DNA of 64,000 bases from Fasciola hepatica. Its lineage: Eukaryota > Platyhelminthes > Trematoda > Plagiorchiida > Fasciolidae. Of the stretch, positions 22,979 to 33,468 are shown piece after piece. Positions within the stretch are counted from its first letter, which is position 1; each line of letters starts with the position of its first letter. The stretch spans positions 752,001 to 816,000 of the forward strand of contig CANUEZ040000151.1 in NCBI GenBank assembly GCA_948099385.1, in the 5' to 3' direction. A model generated the notes under the pieces. The model was not told where the DNA came from. It saw only the letters and a program-made list of their open reading frames with translations, and ran no database searches. The position numbers and the translations under genes were made by a program.

Positions 22979-24280
22979 TTAGAAACGCGGACAAACGGAG
23001 TAGTGGTTTGGTGAAACACCTTTGTACGCTTCAGTAGCAACTCTGTTGGAATTTGTCATGTTGGAAAATATTATTGGGCAGTATTCAAGCAAAGGCCTGG
23101 TGTGGGATTTGTAGACGCTGGTGATACTGTCCCAGAGACGAAAGGAGCGGAACAGAAGGGCCACACTTCTTCTAGCCTTGGCCGCTTGGATGGCGGCTTG
23201 CTCAGAAAAGTTGAGGGAGCAGGAGTGGTTGAGGCCCAAGTCGCGGATAGTAGGTCAACTGGCTATTGGAGACCCACCAAGAGTTAAGGATTCAGGGGGC
23301 AATTGGAACTTGTAGGTTAGGACCTCGCACTTATCAGTGGAAAAGCTCATCATCCAGGAGTGGCACCAGCGGTCAAGCGCAAGGAGGTCAGCGAAAGTGC
23401 TGCAAAGAGTGGGGGTAACATCATTAGAATTGAAAAAGTAGATTACTTCCATATCATCTGCAAACAAGGATGGCGTTCCATGGTGTACTAGATCCAATGT
23501 GTCATTAGTGAACCACTTGCAAACGATGAGCAAGATAAGATTTCAGCCAAGAAAGGAGTGGGTCACCAATGCCGAATGAACGCAATTTGGAGATAAGATG
23601 CAGGTGTGGAACACGGTCGAAAGCCTTCGACAGATCCAGGTAGAAATTAATAATGCCTGCCCGCTATCAACAGCCCTGGTGGCTAGGTTGAGGAAGTCAA
23701 ACTGAAATGTGATGCATGATCGTGATTTGAGAAACCCGTGCTGCATATCGCTGAGAAGGTTTAAGGCTAGAAGATGGGTGGTAATGCCACCTTTGATAAT
23801 CGTTTCCATTATTCGGGAAGTGGGACGGGTATGGTTGATGGGACGGTAATTGGCGAGTCCGGTAACAGTTCCGCTTTGTGCCGTGGAATGGCAACTGAAC
23901 GCTTCCAGTTCGACGGTATCAAACTAAATTTGAGTGAAAAGGTGAACAGGTTGAGTAGTAAAAGTGGAAGGTCCGATCTACCGGTAATGATTGCAGCCGA
24001 GGGCAACCCGTCTGGTCCAGGACGTGCAGATGCTTTATAGCGTGAAATGAGCCTGGAAATAACGTTTACTTCAAAGTTTAGGGTAGATAGAGAATAGCTG
24101 GTGATAGCCAGAGGATTTGGGGATGCTGTGTCTGAGGCCAGGGCCATGGAATTGGAGAAGTAATTGTTGACGGCCTCAGCGATATCAGAAGAGGCGGTGG
24201 CCGATGTTTTCTTCGGTAACACAACATATTGGATCACGGTATCCGTTGCCGAATTCCTAGATTTGTGTAGGAGTGAGAGT
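22979..24280 (-). pseudogene. Reverse transcriptase of copy B
   Basis: The frame at 24237-23809 covers the RT N-terminus (DIAEAVNNYFSNSMALASD, SARPGPDGLPSAAI, PSNWKRSV). Later pieces carry HGFLKSRSC (23809-23543), SLFADD (23533-23255) and RSVALLFRSFRLWDS, KSHTRPLLEYCPIIF (23239-22979). The GVIQGSVLGP motif is removed by an internal deletion at about 23510, judged against copy G (30901-31000). RT is therefore inactive. The downstream frames are close to those of G and B'. Confidence 0.85.
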
Positions 24281-24281
24281 T

Positions 24282-24614
24282 TCAGTGTTTATTGGGATGC
24301 CTTAGGGCTTTGACTTCTTCGTGGAGCTGTTTTTCCTTTAGGTCCCGGATAATATCAGTAAGACGCGTTAGCCTTATGAAAAGAGAGAAGTCGTGGTTTT
24401 GGAGGTAAAGTCTTTGCATCTTAAGGTACTTTTGTTGGAGGGATGCAAGCTTGGACTTCCTGAGGAAGGAGTTCTGGGATATTGGGCTAAGTTTCGGGAG
24501 GCAGTTTCCCATGTTAAAGTAAAAGTGATCAGCCGCTTGTTGGGGGTCAGCCGTTAGAAAAAAACTTCTCCAATCTTGATTGCGGATGAGATTGGGCAGA
24601 GAGTTCCAATTTAA
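24282..24614 (-). pseudogene. EN-RT linker of copy B
   Basis: It continues the endonuclease frame after an in-frame TGA (LNWNSLPNLIRNQDW) through KLASLQQKYLKMQRLYLQ to HPNKH-stop. The RT frame resumes in the -1 frame within a few bases. The same stop at the end of this piece occurs in copies G and B', so the lesion or junction predates their divergence. Confidence 0.7.
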
Positions 24615-26021
24615 TCAGACGGGATTGTTGACTGGGGTCAGATAGTCTGATGGATAAGGATGGAATGAAATATTACCGGCCACTGTCTTATGGTTGCTAC
24701 CCGGAAATTTATTCAGAACGGAAGCCGAAAAGTAGGAAACGCTGTGGGTGAGTATAAAATCTAGTATGTTGGCGTTTCTAGTAGGAGTTTTAACGTGTTG
24801 CACCCAGCCCCCAATGTGAGAATGGGACACAAAGTCTATTAGGTTGGGAGGTGCCGTAAGGTTTCTCCAGGATATTTTAGGCCAGTTAAAATCACCGGCT
24901 ATGATTTTCGCTGCCGAAGGTATTAGTGAAAGGTAATCAAAGGCTTCAATTAAAGAAGTTAAGTCTGCAATAGTAGATGAGGGCGGGCGATAGATACAAC
25001 CAATGTGCATGACTACAGTTGAGAACCGAATTGTGAGCCATAGAGAATCCGGAATTGAGTCGAGTGTGGCATGTCTGATGGGGACTACTGAAAGGGCGTG
25101 CTGTACGTACACAAAGCACCCACCTCCGCGTCTGTCGATCCTATTTACCCTAAAAACCTTGTACCCTTCAAGCATAATTTCGCTTGTGCTGGTGTGTTCG
25201 GTGAGCGAGGTTTCAGTAATAAGGATGATGCCAGGACTGGAGGTTATGACATAATTTTTTAAGTGATGAAGCTTATTTAAGATGGATCGCGAGTCAAATA
25301 AGATGAATGACAACCCACTCATGTGGAAGTGAGTGTCAGGGTTAGGTAACGTATGGGAGTTGTTGGTCGGAGGAAGTGCACGGTGAGGGGCGTGAGTTGG
25401 AGCTATTACCGAAGAGGAGGAAAAGTGAGCGTTGGATGCCTCCGCGATGGCTTCGGAAGAACCAGCCGCGGACGAACCGGAAATAACTAATTTGGGGTTA
25501 TTACGGGGTGAAAGAGAAGACCTTAGACGAAGTAGTCCTGCCACTTGTCCTGATTCGTTGGGATCGTCCGATGCCCCAGTGCAGTGATAGAATACGTGGT
25601 TATGGAAGGTATTGGCTTGTACACGTGACAACCTTGGTATTGGTTGTTGTGTGGTAAGAGTAGGCCTCAGAGGGTAGGGACTAAAAGAGTTTGGGGTGGC
25701 TTTGCCGCCCATCGATGCGACTTGCCCGGGTGGGGTAGGATAGGAATCGGCGGTTGGTAGAGGGGTTATATGTAGGTCATTTTCGAAGGAGGTATTGGTA
25801 ATACGCAGTGTTGCGTAGTTGGCCTTCGGAGTTCGGTGTGCTACCGAAGGTATGAACGACTGGTAAGGTGCCGGTATTGAAAAGTGGTTCATCAGGGCTA
25901 GAAGAGACGAAAGATTGTGGGATTGTATGCCACAGGGTGGGGAAAATTTACTCGGAGGGGGTTTGTGGATGTATCCTGCGCGTAAAACGCCTGTGGTGGA
26001 GCAAAACGAAAATTTTGGCAT
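24615..26021 (-). CDS. APE-type endonuclease ORF of the non-LTR element (copy B)
   Basis: This open frame of 468 aa has about 230 Pro/Ser-rich residues of unknown role, then an apurinic-like endonuclease domain (about residues 234-450). Visible motifs are ILITETSLTEH (catalytic Glu region), RIDRRGGGCFVYV, CIYRPPSS, AGDFNWPKISW (GDFN), LDFIL and FPGSNHK (the SDH block, here SNH). These are the signatures of CR1/Jockey-group EN, which nicks target DNA. The usual opening Asn motif is changed to FDSRSILN. The ORF ends at a TGA before the linker and overlaps ORF1b at its start. It is identical in length to its copy in B'. Confidence 0.85.
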   Translation of the reverse strand: MPKFSFCSTTGVLRAGYIHKPPPSKFSPPCGIQSHNLSSLLALMNHFSIPAPYQSFIPSVAHRTPKANYATLRITNTSFENDLHITPLPTADSYPTPPGQVASMGGKATPNSFSPYPLRPTLTTQQPIPRLSRVQANTFHNHVFYHCTGASDDPNESGQVAGLLRLRSSLSPRNNPKLVISGSSAAGSSEAIAEASNAHFSSSSVIAPTHAPHRALPPTNNSHTLPNPDTHFHMSGLSFILFDSRSILNKLHHLKNYVITSSPGIILITETSLTEHTSTSEIMLEGYKVFRVNRIDRRGGGCFVYVQHALSVVPIRHATLDSIPDSLWLTIRFSTVVMHIGCIYRPPSSTIADLTSLIEAFDYLSLIPSAAKIIAGDFNWPKISWRNLTAPPNLIDFVSHSHIGGWVQHVKTPTRNANILDFILTHSVSYFSASVLNKFPGSNHKTVAGNISFHPYPSDYLTPVNNPV

Positions 26022-26887
26022 GGTAAAGGAACTAGCGGGATAAACGGTGGCGGCACAGAAATGTTAGGAAATGAAGAGCTAGGCAGATGCAGCTTTGAAT
26101 AATAGCTGTGAGGTGCTTTGCGAGCATCGTCCGTATAGATTCGCGTAGAGCGGGGATTTCGCTGGGAGGAATTACGGTTTGAGAAACTATCTATTTTGGG
26201 AACAGAAACTGTAGGTCCCGGCATTAGTGACATCTCACAAGGGTGTCTGTTTGCTTCTAATCTTTGCATGACATTAGGGGTGCAGCCTGGTGATATAGGG
26301 CGGTCGTTGCCTAATGAACTAAATGTTGAGGCCTTCAGTAGGGATGGAGTGTGGGTTGCCGAATTCTGGATTCGCGGCCATGTGTTACCGTTGGTATCGA
26401 CACTCTGCATTGGGGGCTGAGTGTAGATCGTTACCAACTTTCGGCCCATTGGTGATAAGTTAGATTGCAACAGTGAGGTTATGTCCTTAGGTACGCTACT
26501 TCTTGGCAGCTTGTTTACGGGTGTATGCCCTGAATTCTGACGGGTTTGATTAGAACGAAAATGACCTGGCAGTGGTATGGTGCGGTTCGGAGGATGGGTT
26601 TTAGTCGTGGCTATGTGGTGTGGACAAGAACGACCATACTTTGATTTATGTGTCGCCTTGGGAGAGTGATGCAAAGTTGTCAGGTCAGGGAGGCTACGCG
26701 ACTTAGGTAGCTGCTTCTGATGCACAGAGCTAAGCTGTCTGGCAGGACTCGGTGGATTCCAGTCCCAGGCATCTGCGACACTATTGACGAGCCTAGAGAG
26801 CTTGGAGATTGGTGGATTTGGAGAAGGCCCAGGCGTTGCGTCAAGGTCTACATCAGACAGTCGTTGGCTGGTAGACGCTGGTTGCAT
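25898..26887 (-). CDS. ORF1b: Pro/Ser-rich protein (copy B)
   Basis: An uninterrupted 329-aa frame begins 8 bp after the ORF1a stop, in the -1 frame. It is rich in Pro, Ser, His and Thr (PGPSPNPP, HLPSSSFPNISVPPPFIP), basic overall, and has no CCHC, PHD or esterase motif that I can see. It overlaps the endonuclease ORF, which is again in the -1 frame, and the overlap contains an in-frame A-AAT-TTT heptamer (26009-26015). It may be an RNA-binding ORF1 product or the N-terminal extension of a fused EN-RT protein. Function is unknown. Confidence 0.6.
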   Translation of the reverse strand: MQPASTSQRLSDVDLDATPGPSPNPPISKLSRLVNSVADAWDWNPPSPARQLSSVHQKQLPKSRSLPDLTTLHHSPKATHKSKYGRSCPHHIATTKTHPPNRTIPLPGHFRSNQTRQNSGHTPVNKLPRSSVPKDITSLLQSNLSPMGRKLVTIYTQPPMQSVDTNGNTWPRIQNSATHTPSLLKASTFSSLGNDRPISPGCTPNVMQRLEANRHPCEMSLMPGPTVSVPKIDSFSNRNSSQRNPRSTRIYTDDARKAPHSYYSKLHLPSSSFPNISVPPPFIPLVPLPCQNFRFAPPQAFYAQDTSTNPLRVNFPHPVAYNPTIFRLF

Positions 26888-26895
26888 AGAGTAGG

Positions 26896-27516
26896 TTAGG
26901 GGAATGACGGGGTTAGGTGTCTTTTGGGCGGAATCCTGCTTGGGTGTTTGCGGGAGTTCGACTTTCTCAGCACTTCTCTTTGTAGTGGCGTTTTGTCAGG
27001 TGCTATTCGAACGTTCTTGTATGGCGAATTAATAGCAATAACTGTTTGTTTATGAATGAACTCACTGGATATCAGTTGGTCCGGAAATTGGAAGAGTAGA
27101 GGGCATTGGTGTCGTTGTGTTTGTTTGCGTAGACTGCTGCTACGGCATACCACACGTTCCATGTCAGCGGCCTTCAGCAAGGTACTGCTGACCATGTTGA
27201 GTAGGGCCCTATCGGGAATGATAAATACAATGGCGTGATTCGAGTTTTGTATTCGTTTTGCAACCTCTGCAGATATGCTGTCAATGAAGTTACACGTGGC
27301 AACTAATTTACAGTCCGTAGTTACCATAGAGGGCTCGAGGAGTTGAGCCAGTGGTGTCAGAATTCTGGTGGCTCTGTCAAGAGCTTCAATCCGTGATTCG
27401 AGTGAGCTAACGTGTTGTAAGAGGCTGTCAATCTTGCTATTTGCGTCATCATGGATGTTCGTTAATGAGACGGAGCATGGCGTAGTGATTGGAAGATGTA
27501 CGGCCAAGCGCGGCAA
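26896..27516 (-). CDS. ORF1a: coiled-coil ORF1 protein (copy B)
   Basis: 206 aa. Residues about 20-55 (NIHDDANSKIDSLLQHVSSL and ESRIEALDRATRIL) form a likely coiled coil. A globular part with AEVAKRIQNSNHAIVFIIPD and a basic tail follow. A short coiled coil followed by a basic region fits an ORF1 RNA-binding protein. No zinc knuckle is present. The start ATG was chosen because coiled-coil coding begins just after it and both arms keep it. A2 carries a diverged copy of the first part. Confidence 0.6.
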   Translation of the reverse strand: MPRLAVHLPITTPCSVSLTNIHDDANSKIDSLLQHVSSLESRIEALDRATRILTPLAQLLEPSMVTTDCKLVATCNFIDSISAEVAKRIQNSNHAIVFIIPDRALLNMVSSTLLKAADMERVVCRSSSLRKQTQRHQCPLLFQFPDQLISSEFIHKQTVIAINSPYKNVRIAPDKTPLQREVLRKSNSRKHPSRIPPKRHLTPSFP

Positions 27517-27997
27517 AATCTTACCGGCCGGTCTGCTTCTTTTGGAATTGCGCGTTGCCGGCGCTCTCAGGCGCTATTTTGTTCCAGTTTACCTTGCCCT
27601 CTCTCAGACGGATCTACACAGTCACACTGGCTTCATCCGTAGCCTCGCTGACTCCCGTGCACGTTCAAGGAGCCAACCGCTCACTGGACAACGGGACGAT
27701 TGGTCAGCCTGGCACTGGAGACGGCAACTGGACGCCTTTTTGGATGAACCTGAAGAGGCATTTTCCGGCTCGCATTCGTATGAGACCCATGGGCGCCAAA
27801 ACACAGTTGGACCTACGCACATCGGACCTCGAGAGTGCAGGCACCGGTAAACTCAGCAGTCGTTCCACGTCACCAACAATATAACGGACGAGCTATGAGG
27901 AGTTCCTGGACAACCAATAATTCCGGCTTACCATCACGATCGAAGCCCAACTCCGTCGGACTTCTGGGAGGAGGCCCCTGTGGCGGCTGCCACCTTT

Positions 27998-28287
27998 GTT
28001 CATACTTTTACCGCGTTTATTGTTTAACTGAACGCTGACTGCAAAGCCCGGTTGCCATTTGACCGTTGCTCTTGCGCACGCTCTCACGCACGCTACCAAA
28101 TACACGCTAACCACTTTCTCTCCCAATCGCCTTCTCGTTCTCACGGGTTGTGAAGAATACTGTTCTGGTTAACATATTTGTGCAGTGCCGCACATTAGAG
28201 TAACGTGCAGGTGGTCCACGCAGTACAAAGAACCGAAGCACGCGTTTACTAAGGAAACCGCGAAGTAAGGTCTAATCAACCTTACAA
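27998..28287 (-). repeat. 290-bp dispersed repeat R, LTR-like (copy 2)
   Basis: Same length as 8764-9053. On the minus strand it runs TGTAAGG...GAACA with AATAAA about 30 bases before its end, followed by TGGCAGCCGC. It lies between the 5'UTR and ORF1a, where copy A2 has no equivalent, so R plus about 430 bp of leader may be an insertion in the source of B. Confidence 0.6.
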
Positions 28288-28299
28288 CTGCGGGCTTCG

Positions 28300-28757
28300 G
28301 ATAACCAACTAGTTTTATTGAAAATTTAGCGACTGCAAAGAGCCTAGATACGGAACGGAGATGAAATTCTATAGGAAGTCACCTAGGGTGTTTGCAAACA
28401 GGGTTGACCAGGTGGTTTCACTGTTTGGACGAAGCGGGGTTAGAGTTTTAGCCAAGGAGGAAACGATAACTAAAAGGGTTGATTCAGCAAACAATCGCTG
28501 AGTATTTTATAGATGGGCTCACAAGGGGTGATTTGTGGCAGGTAAAGGTCTAGATTTCCTATTATAGGGTTGTATTGATTTTTCACGGTAATAAGTTATG
28601 GACCCACGGTGGTGTGTCGCAGTTATTGCCACGGACTATTTGACGCTTCAGAGTAGATAAATATTACTGCTAGGAGCTAAGTGAAAACAGGCCTAAACGA
28701 TGGAAAAAGGAAAAAAACGAGACAACCTGATATATACGTCAAGTTGACCTTGACCTA
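28300..28757 (-). other. 5'UTR of the non-LTR family (copy B)
   Basis: About 460 bp shared with 11615-12067, ending at the same base as copy A2. No promoter element could be assigned with confidence. Confidence 0.55.
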
Positions 28758-28920
28758 GTTGATAAATCCGGTTAACTATTCACTCACATCTCACCAGGTA
28801 AACACATATCAGATAAAGTGTCGTCACGTGTATATAAGGCTCTTTTTGCTATTGCCCAACTCAGCCACTTTTTGGTATGGCGATGAAATCCGCTTTTCCT
28901 CTAGGAGAAGAGCGTAGCCC

Positions 28921-29053
28921 GTGGCGGTTAGATCCATTCGTTTTCACCGTTCAGAAAAATGGCCGTCGAGAGTAGAAGGTAGTCAATGTCTGTCGGTGTT
29001 AGATCATCAATCTCTCCACAGTATTTCCCGAGTATGGTGGGAACACCGTATCA
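28921..29053 (+). pseudogene. RTE-type C-terminal fragment, truncated by the IR2 breakpoint
   Basis: The frame reads EKWPSRVEGSQCLSVL and SRVWWEHRI, the same as 57569-57437 on the other arm, and stops matching at 29053. The continuation of this protein exists only on the right side. Confidence 0.65.
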
Positions 29054-29534
29054 GAAATATAAACAGTGGTAACGGATGATAAAGGGGGAAATTCCGCATG
29101 GACTTCGGAGTTATTATGCTGTTTCACTGACAAATATATATGTATGTGTTGACACATTTGCCTTCAGTGTTATTCAGCGTCGTTTCTGGTAACATACGGC
29201 ATCGAGTGCGTAAGGTTTCGTGTGGCAGGACAAAGTATGTGTCGGTCGATCAGTCGAGTGTGGCTGTATATTAGCGGCATGCGCGTGAACTGGAATTCGT
29301 GTTGGTTGCTTTTGAAAACGCTGAACGATCTGATAAGCAATTAGGAGTATTTCCTGTTGTGTGGTTTGATTTCGGCCCCAATTGCTATGGTAGGTTCCAC
29401 TTGAGTCTCTGTCCGTACGAGTCAAAGTGGCATCCTTGGTTAGCCAGTTTTGCGACTGAGATAGTGGGAGACAACGAACCTGAAATAAAGGAGGATTGCA
29501 GTCTGGAGGTGTTTCCAGCTGTGGGTTATGTTAC
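29054..29534. other. Unassigned 480 bp between IR2 left arm and copy G
   Basis: No motif or repeat recognised. It lies between the duplication breakpoint and the tail of copy G. Confidence 0.45.
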
Positions 29535-29600
29535 TGTAATAATGAATAGTAATAACGGTTTATTTCGGAGACGTCCAAGGCATGCCAAGTGCATGATCAG
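29535..29600 (-). other. 3'-terminal hairpin module, type I (copy G)
   Basis: On the minus strand CATGC-ACTTG-GCATG is followed by TTGGA-CGTC-TCCGA, AATAAAC and a TTATTACTATTCATT tail. The second stem has one G-T wobble. Confidence 0.75.
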
Positions 29601-30178
29601 CTGTTTACAAGTGATGGAATAAACAGACAAAACCCTTGAAAATGTGGAAATTAGCATGACAGGAGTTGAAAAAGGGCTAGGAGGGGGGAATTACGTGGGA
29701 AAGGAGAGCAGATAAAAAGCAACAGTCAGGGTGTTCCCCTGCTGCGGATCAACGGTTAATGGAGGCATATAAAAACCAGTAAAGGACGAGGCATAAGAGT
29801 GACAGAAACTACAGGGTTAGGTGGAAGAAAAGTGGTTGAAATTAGTGGCGTTTCCATTTGTTTGGTTCATTAAGGAAATGGCCATAGGTAGTTTAACGTT
29901 GAGAACTCAGTCAGATAGATGGAACTGTCTATCGTTGATTGTGTCCTTAATTGAAGGGAGCAGGGTCGGAGCAGGGTTTGGTCTTAAAGGTCGAGGCTCC
30001 TCTCGTAAGCTATTTCTTCTGCCATGCACATATTAGATAACTGTAGTGTACGGGTGACGCTGAGATATGGGATGAGTGCCGACAGAAATTGGGACTTGGT
30101 TTGTGAAGCTCGAAGGTTGATGGGCAACTTGTTCCAGACTTTAGAGTAGACAAGAGGGAAGAAACGTGACCGTAAGGC

Positions 30179-31280
30179 CTACTTAGCTATGCTAGAAGGG
30201 ATAGTAAAAGGCCTGTGCCGAAGTGAGTAGGGGGTTTCACGGGAGAAGCTTACTGGGTCGAAGGAAAAAGACCGGTTATGGAGCAGGTTATACAAAAAGA
30301 CTAAGTTTGGTCTTAAGCGGCTGAGCCAGAGTGGGTCAAGATTCAGATTTAGGCATCGTTCTCCATAGCTTAAAGACGTGGACCAACCGAGTAGTTGTTT
30401 GGTGAAACACCTTTGTATGATTTCAATCGCAATTCTGTCGAATTCCGTCATGTTAGAAAATATTATTGGGCAGAATTCGAGTAAAGGCCTGATGTGTGAT
30501 TTGTAGATGCTGATGATGCTGTCCCAGAGACGAAAGGAGCGGAACAGAAGGGCCACACTTCTTCTAGCCTTGGCCGCTTGGATGGCGGCTTGCTCAGAAA
30601 AGTTGAGGGAGCAGGAGTGGTTGAGGCCCAAGTCGCGGATAGTAGGTCAACTGGCTATTGGAGACCCACCAAGAGTTAAGGATTCAGGGGGCAATTGGAA
30701 CTTGTAGGTTAGGACCTCGCACTTATCAGTGGAAAAGCTCATCATCCAGGAGTGGCACCAGCGGTCAAGCGCAAGGAGGTCAGCGAAAGTGCTGCAAAGA
30801 GTGGGGGTAACATCATTAGAATTGAAAAAGTAGATTACTTTCATATCATCTGCAAACAAGGATGGCGTTCCATGGTGTAGTAGATCCAATGCGTCGTTAG
30901 TGTACATTAGAAATAGGAAAGGACCCAGTACGCTTCCCTGTATAACGCCACTTGTAACAGGTTTCAGTTCAGAAGTATGTCCGTTGGCGAGGACCACTTG
31001 CAAACGATGAGCAAGATAAGATTTCAGCCAGGAAAGCAGTGGGTCACCAATGCCGAATGAACGCAATTTGGAGATAAGATGCAGGTGTGGAACGCGATCG
31101 AAAGCCTTCGACAGATCTAGATAGACAACTACTAATGCCTACCCGCTATCAGCAGCCCTGGTGGCTAGGTTGAGGAAGTCAAACTGGCATGTGGTGCATG
31201 ATCGCGATTTGAGGAACCCGTGCTGCCTATCGCTAAGAAGGTTAGAAGCGAGAAGATGGGTGGTAATGCCATCTTTGATA
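30179..31280 (-). pseudogene. Reverse transcriptase of copy G, C-terminal two thirds
   Basis: Contains HGFLKSRSC, SKAFDRVPH (crossing a frameshift), GVIQGSVLGPFLFLMY, SLFADDMKVIYFF and RSVALLFRSFRLWDS, then the C-terminal RCFTKQLLGW and PLWLSRLRP. FADD is intact, but stops remain. It is about 98% identical to B' over the first part and nearly identical to B around FADD. Confidence 0.85.
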
Positions 31281-31282
31281 AT

Positions 31283-31345
31283 AATATGAATAATAATAAT
31301 TGTATATTTCGGATGCGCCCGAAGCATGCTGGAATGCATGATCAG
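31283..31345 (-). other. 3'-terminal hairpin module, type I (copy H)
   Basis: On the minus strand CATGC-ATTCCA-GCATG, then TTCGGG-CGCA-TCCGAA, ATATAC and an ATTATTATT tail. Confidence 0.75.
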
Positions 31346-33468
31346 GTGATTATAGTGATGCCGGAATGACAATTCACAAAAGGGTACAACAAGTGCATGC
31401 AGAGTATCAGAGAGAGTGTTACAGTGAACTAAAACTGTAGTAATGCCCGGCAAATTTGAAGTTCAAGTTCGAATGATGTAAGTTGGTCTGGAGTACATGC
31501 ATAAGTGGTATATGAAATAATTACCACTGGTGGAAATTCGAACATATTGAAAGGAAATGTTTTTGGTGCGCTAAAGAATATGAGAGGCATATGGATAGAA
31601 ATCTCGTCGAAGCGTTCGGTGAATTATTCACTTTACTACAGGCATGTCAAGAAGTATTAACATGGAAATATTTCAGTCTGCAAAGATGGTAGTATATAAA
31701 GTGGTGGCTGAATACTGGAGGAATCATATATGTTGCAAACAATTGCGTATTTCTTGGGAGAGATACTACCAGAGTGATGGTGGCAGGGAACGTCCGGAGT
31801 AAAACAGGTGAGCGTGCGGCAAGTTGTTAACTTTATGTAGGGTTGGTATGAAATGTCAAAGCGGAAGTGGAAGACTAATCAATATTGACCGTGTGGTTAC
31901 ATCCATTATACAGGTGTTTAGTTCTGCGAGAGGAAAGGTAAAGTAATCCACAGATAAGTGTACGTCAATAGATGAATGCTGTGTGGTATGTACCATGCAA
32001 AAATGACAGATCAATAAAACTGCACAGGTATATCGCGGGAAGCGGCCGTGGATCAACGAATATAGAAATAAAATGTATCAGCCGGTGCAGATAGTGGTGT
32101 GATTTAGAGGTTGCATACGGGGTAAGTTTCGGTAATATAACACGAATGCAACATCTGGAAAATCAAAGGTCTCAATAACGGTGATGGTATAGTAAGTAGA
32201 CGGTGAGTGTCACATTTCTAATGACCAATTTGACAGGTGTAACAAATGATGGGAACGGAGCGTCGATGCAGCATGGGAAGTGTATCGAAGACGTTCAATC
32301 GTGGAGGAAACTCAGTGATCTACAGAGCCCGAACACTCGATGAAACAGCATTGCGGATGCGATCGGATGGACCGATGAAGAGTGCAGGTAGTTACTAATT
32401 ACTTCGCTGCCTACTGGAGGACTACTGAAAGTTATGTCAGCGCCGGACGTTTTTTTTTTGGTGACCGATGAAGCAATGAACAGTGACAATAAAGGTGCCA
32501 GTGTTTGAACAGTATTAGCGGGTTCTAACACGGAACGGGCATAATGACATAAGGGATTAAAATGAGTTGTATGAATGCAGTGAGATCGAGTAGTCCAGGT
32601 TCAAGAAGTCCGATGGCGGGAATCTTGGGGAAAGCGATCGTGAGACGGGCGAAAATGAAGTTGTGTGTAAATCTCGTTTGTCCTGTCCAGCAAGAGAGGG
32701 TCCAAGTTATTCCTGGGAAGTGGAAGGCGACAATCGTCCTTAGGGTGCAGGTTCTGAAAACAAAACGGAGAGGGCTGCAGTCTGACAATTCTACCAGCTG
32801 TGGGTTAGGGGAGAAAGACAGAACACCAATATCATGCCAGTAACAGAAATGGGTGGTCGCGACGTTGAGGTCTTGTTTTTTGGATTAAACAACATACGGA
32901 AAGCGGAGAGGACCGGTGCTAGCGACTAATTCTTGTGAGGCTTAGTGAGAGTTACCAAAAAAGCAAGGAAGCGAGAATAGGCGACACTGGGGGCAAATAC
33001 TTATGTGTAGTTCGACGAATGGTTTATGGAAGACCACATCGATTGTGGCGATTCGTTCATCAGAACGAGGCCTGGAATCTCGTGTGTTGAAATAGGGTCT
33101 CAATGAGTAAGTAGTTGAAGCGTGGATGAGACTGGTACCTTGAGGACCATATTATATATGCTGCTATGTATTTTCTAGCATTATAAATGCTCTGATACCT
33201 GGCGGCAGCTGATAAAAAAAAGAAGAACCTAACCGACTATGGTAAAATCTGACAGCATGAAAAAAGAATCACCGGAGTAACGGTGGCCAGTAGGGGGTCG
33301 TGGTCAGAAGCGTTGGAAATAGGAAGTGGCTAGACAAACACGTGGAGTGTGCTGTTGACAGTCATGGAGTATAGGTTGGACTGCTTTTATTTGCTAACTA
33401 TAATAAAGAATGCTCCTTACCATCCATTGGTAATAACTGTCTACTGAACAAAGTTGTTAAGCTTTTGG

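Larger units (their letters stand above)
19806..28757 (-). mobile_element. Non-LTR retrotransposon copy B, nearly complete in layout
   Basis: Reading leftward: 5'UTR (28757-28300), repeat R (28287-27998), leader (27997-27517), ORF1a, ORF1b, endonuclease ORF, linker, RT with lesions, 3'UTR (22978-19862), and a terminal hairpin module with ATT tail (19862-19806). It is the best preserved copy in the window along with B', its inverted duplicate. RT is disabled by deletions and frameshifts, including loss of about 100 bp containing the GVIQGSVLGP region near 23510. The 5' boundary is set by comparison with A2. Confidence 0.8.
24174..29053. repeat. Large inverted duplication IR2, left arm
   Basis: Position x matches the reverse complement of 86808-x (or 86490-x beyond the solo LTR site at 28884). 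The ORFs of 206, 329 and 468 aa differ by about ten residues in roughly 1000 between arms. Homology ends abruptly after 29053 and decays near 24174. The arm extends about 300 bp beyond the element's 5' end into an RTE fragment. Confidence 0.95.

Noticed and set aside
24607..24615. Nine extra bases at the EN-linker boundary in B and B' thought to be a private insertion
   Set aside because: Copy A also has additional codons here, and in B the nine bases are bracketed by TG repeats, so a 9-bp deletion in G is more likely. Only the TGA stop is special to B and B'.
27368..27884. 160-aa and 131-aa plus-strand frames, repeated at 59440-58924 (-)
   Set aside because: Antisense to the leader and ORF1a of copies B and B', conserved only through the inverted duplication. 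No domain seen.
30507..30707. 66-aa plus-strand frame, identical at 63783-63583 and similar at 23121-23315
   Set aside because: Antisense shadow of the conserved RT segment downstream of FADD. Its conservation reflects the RT.
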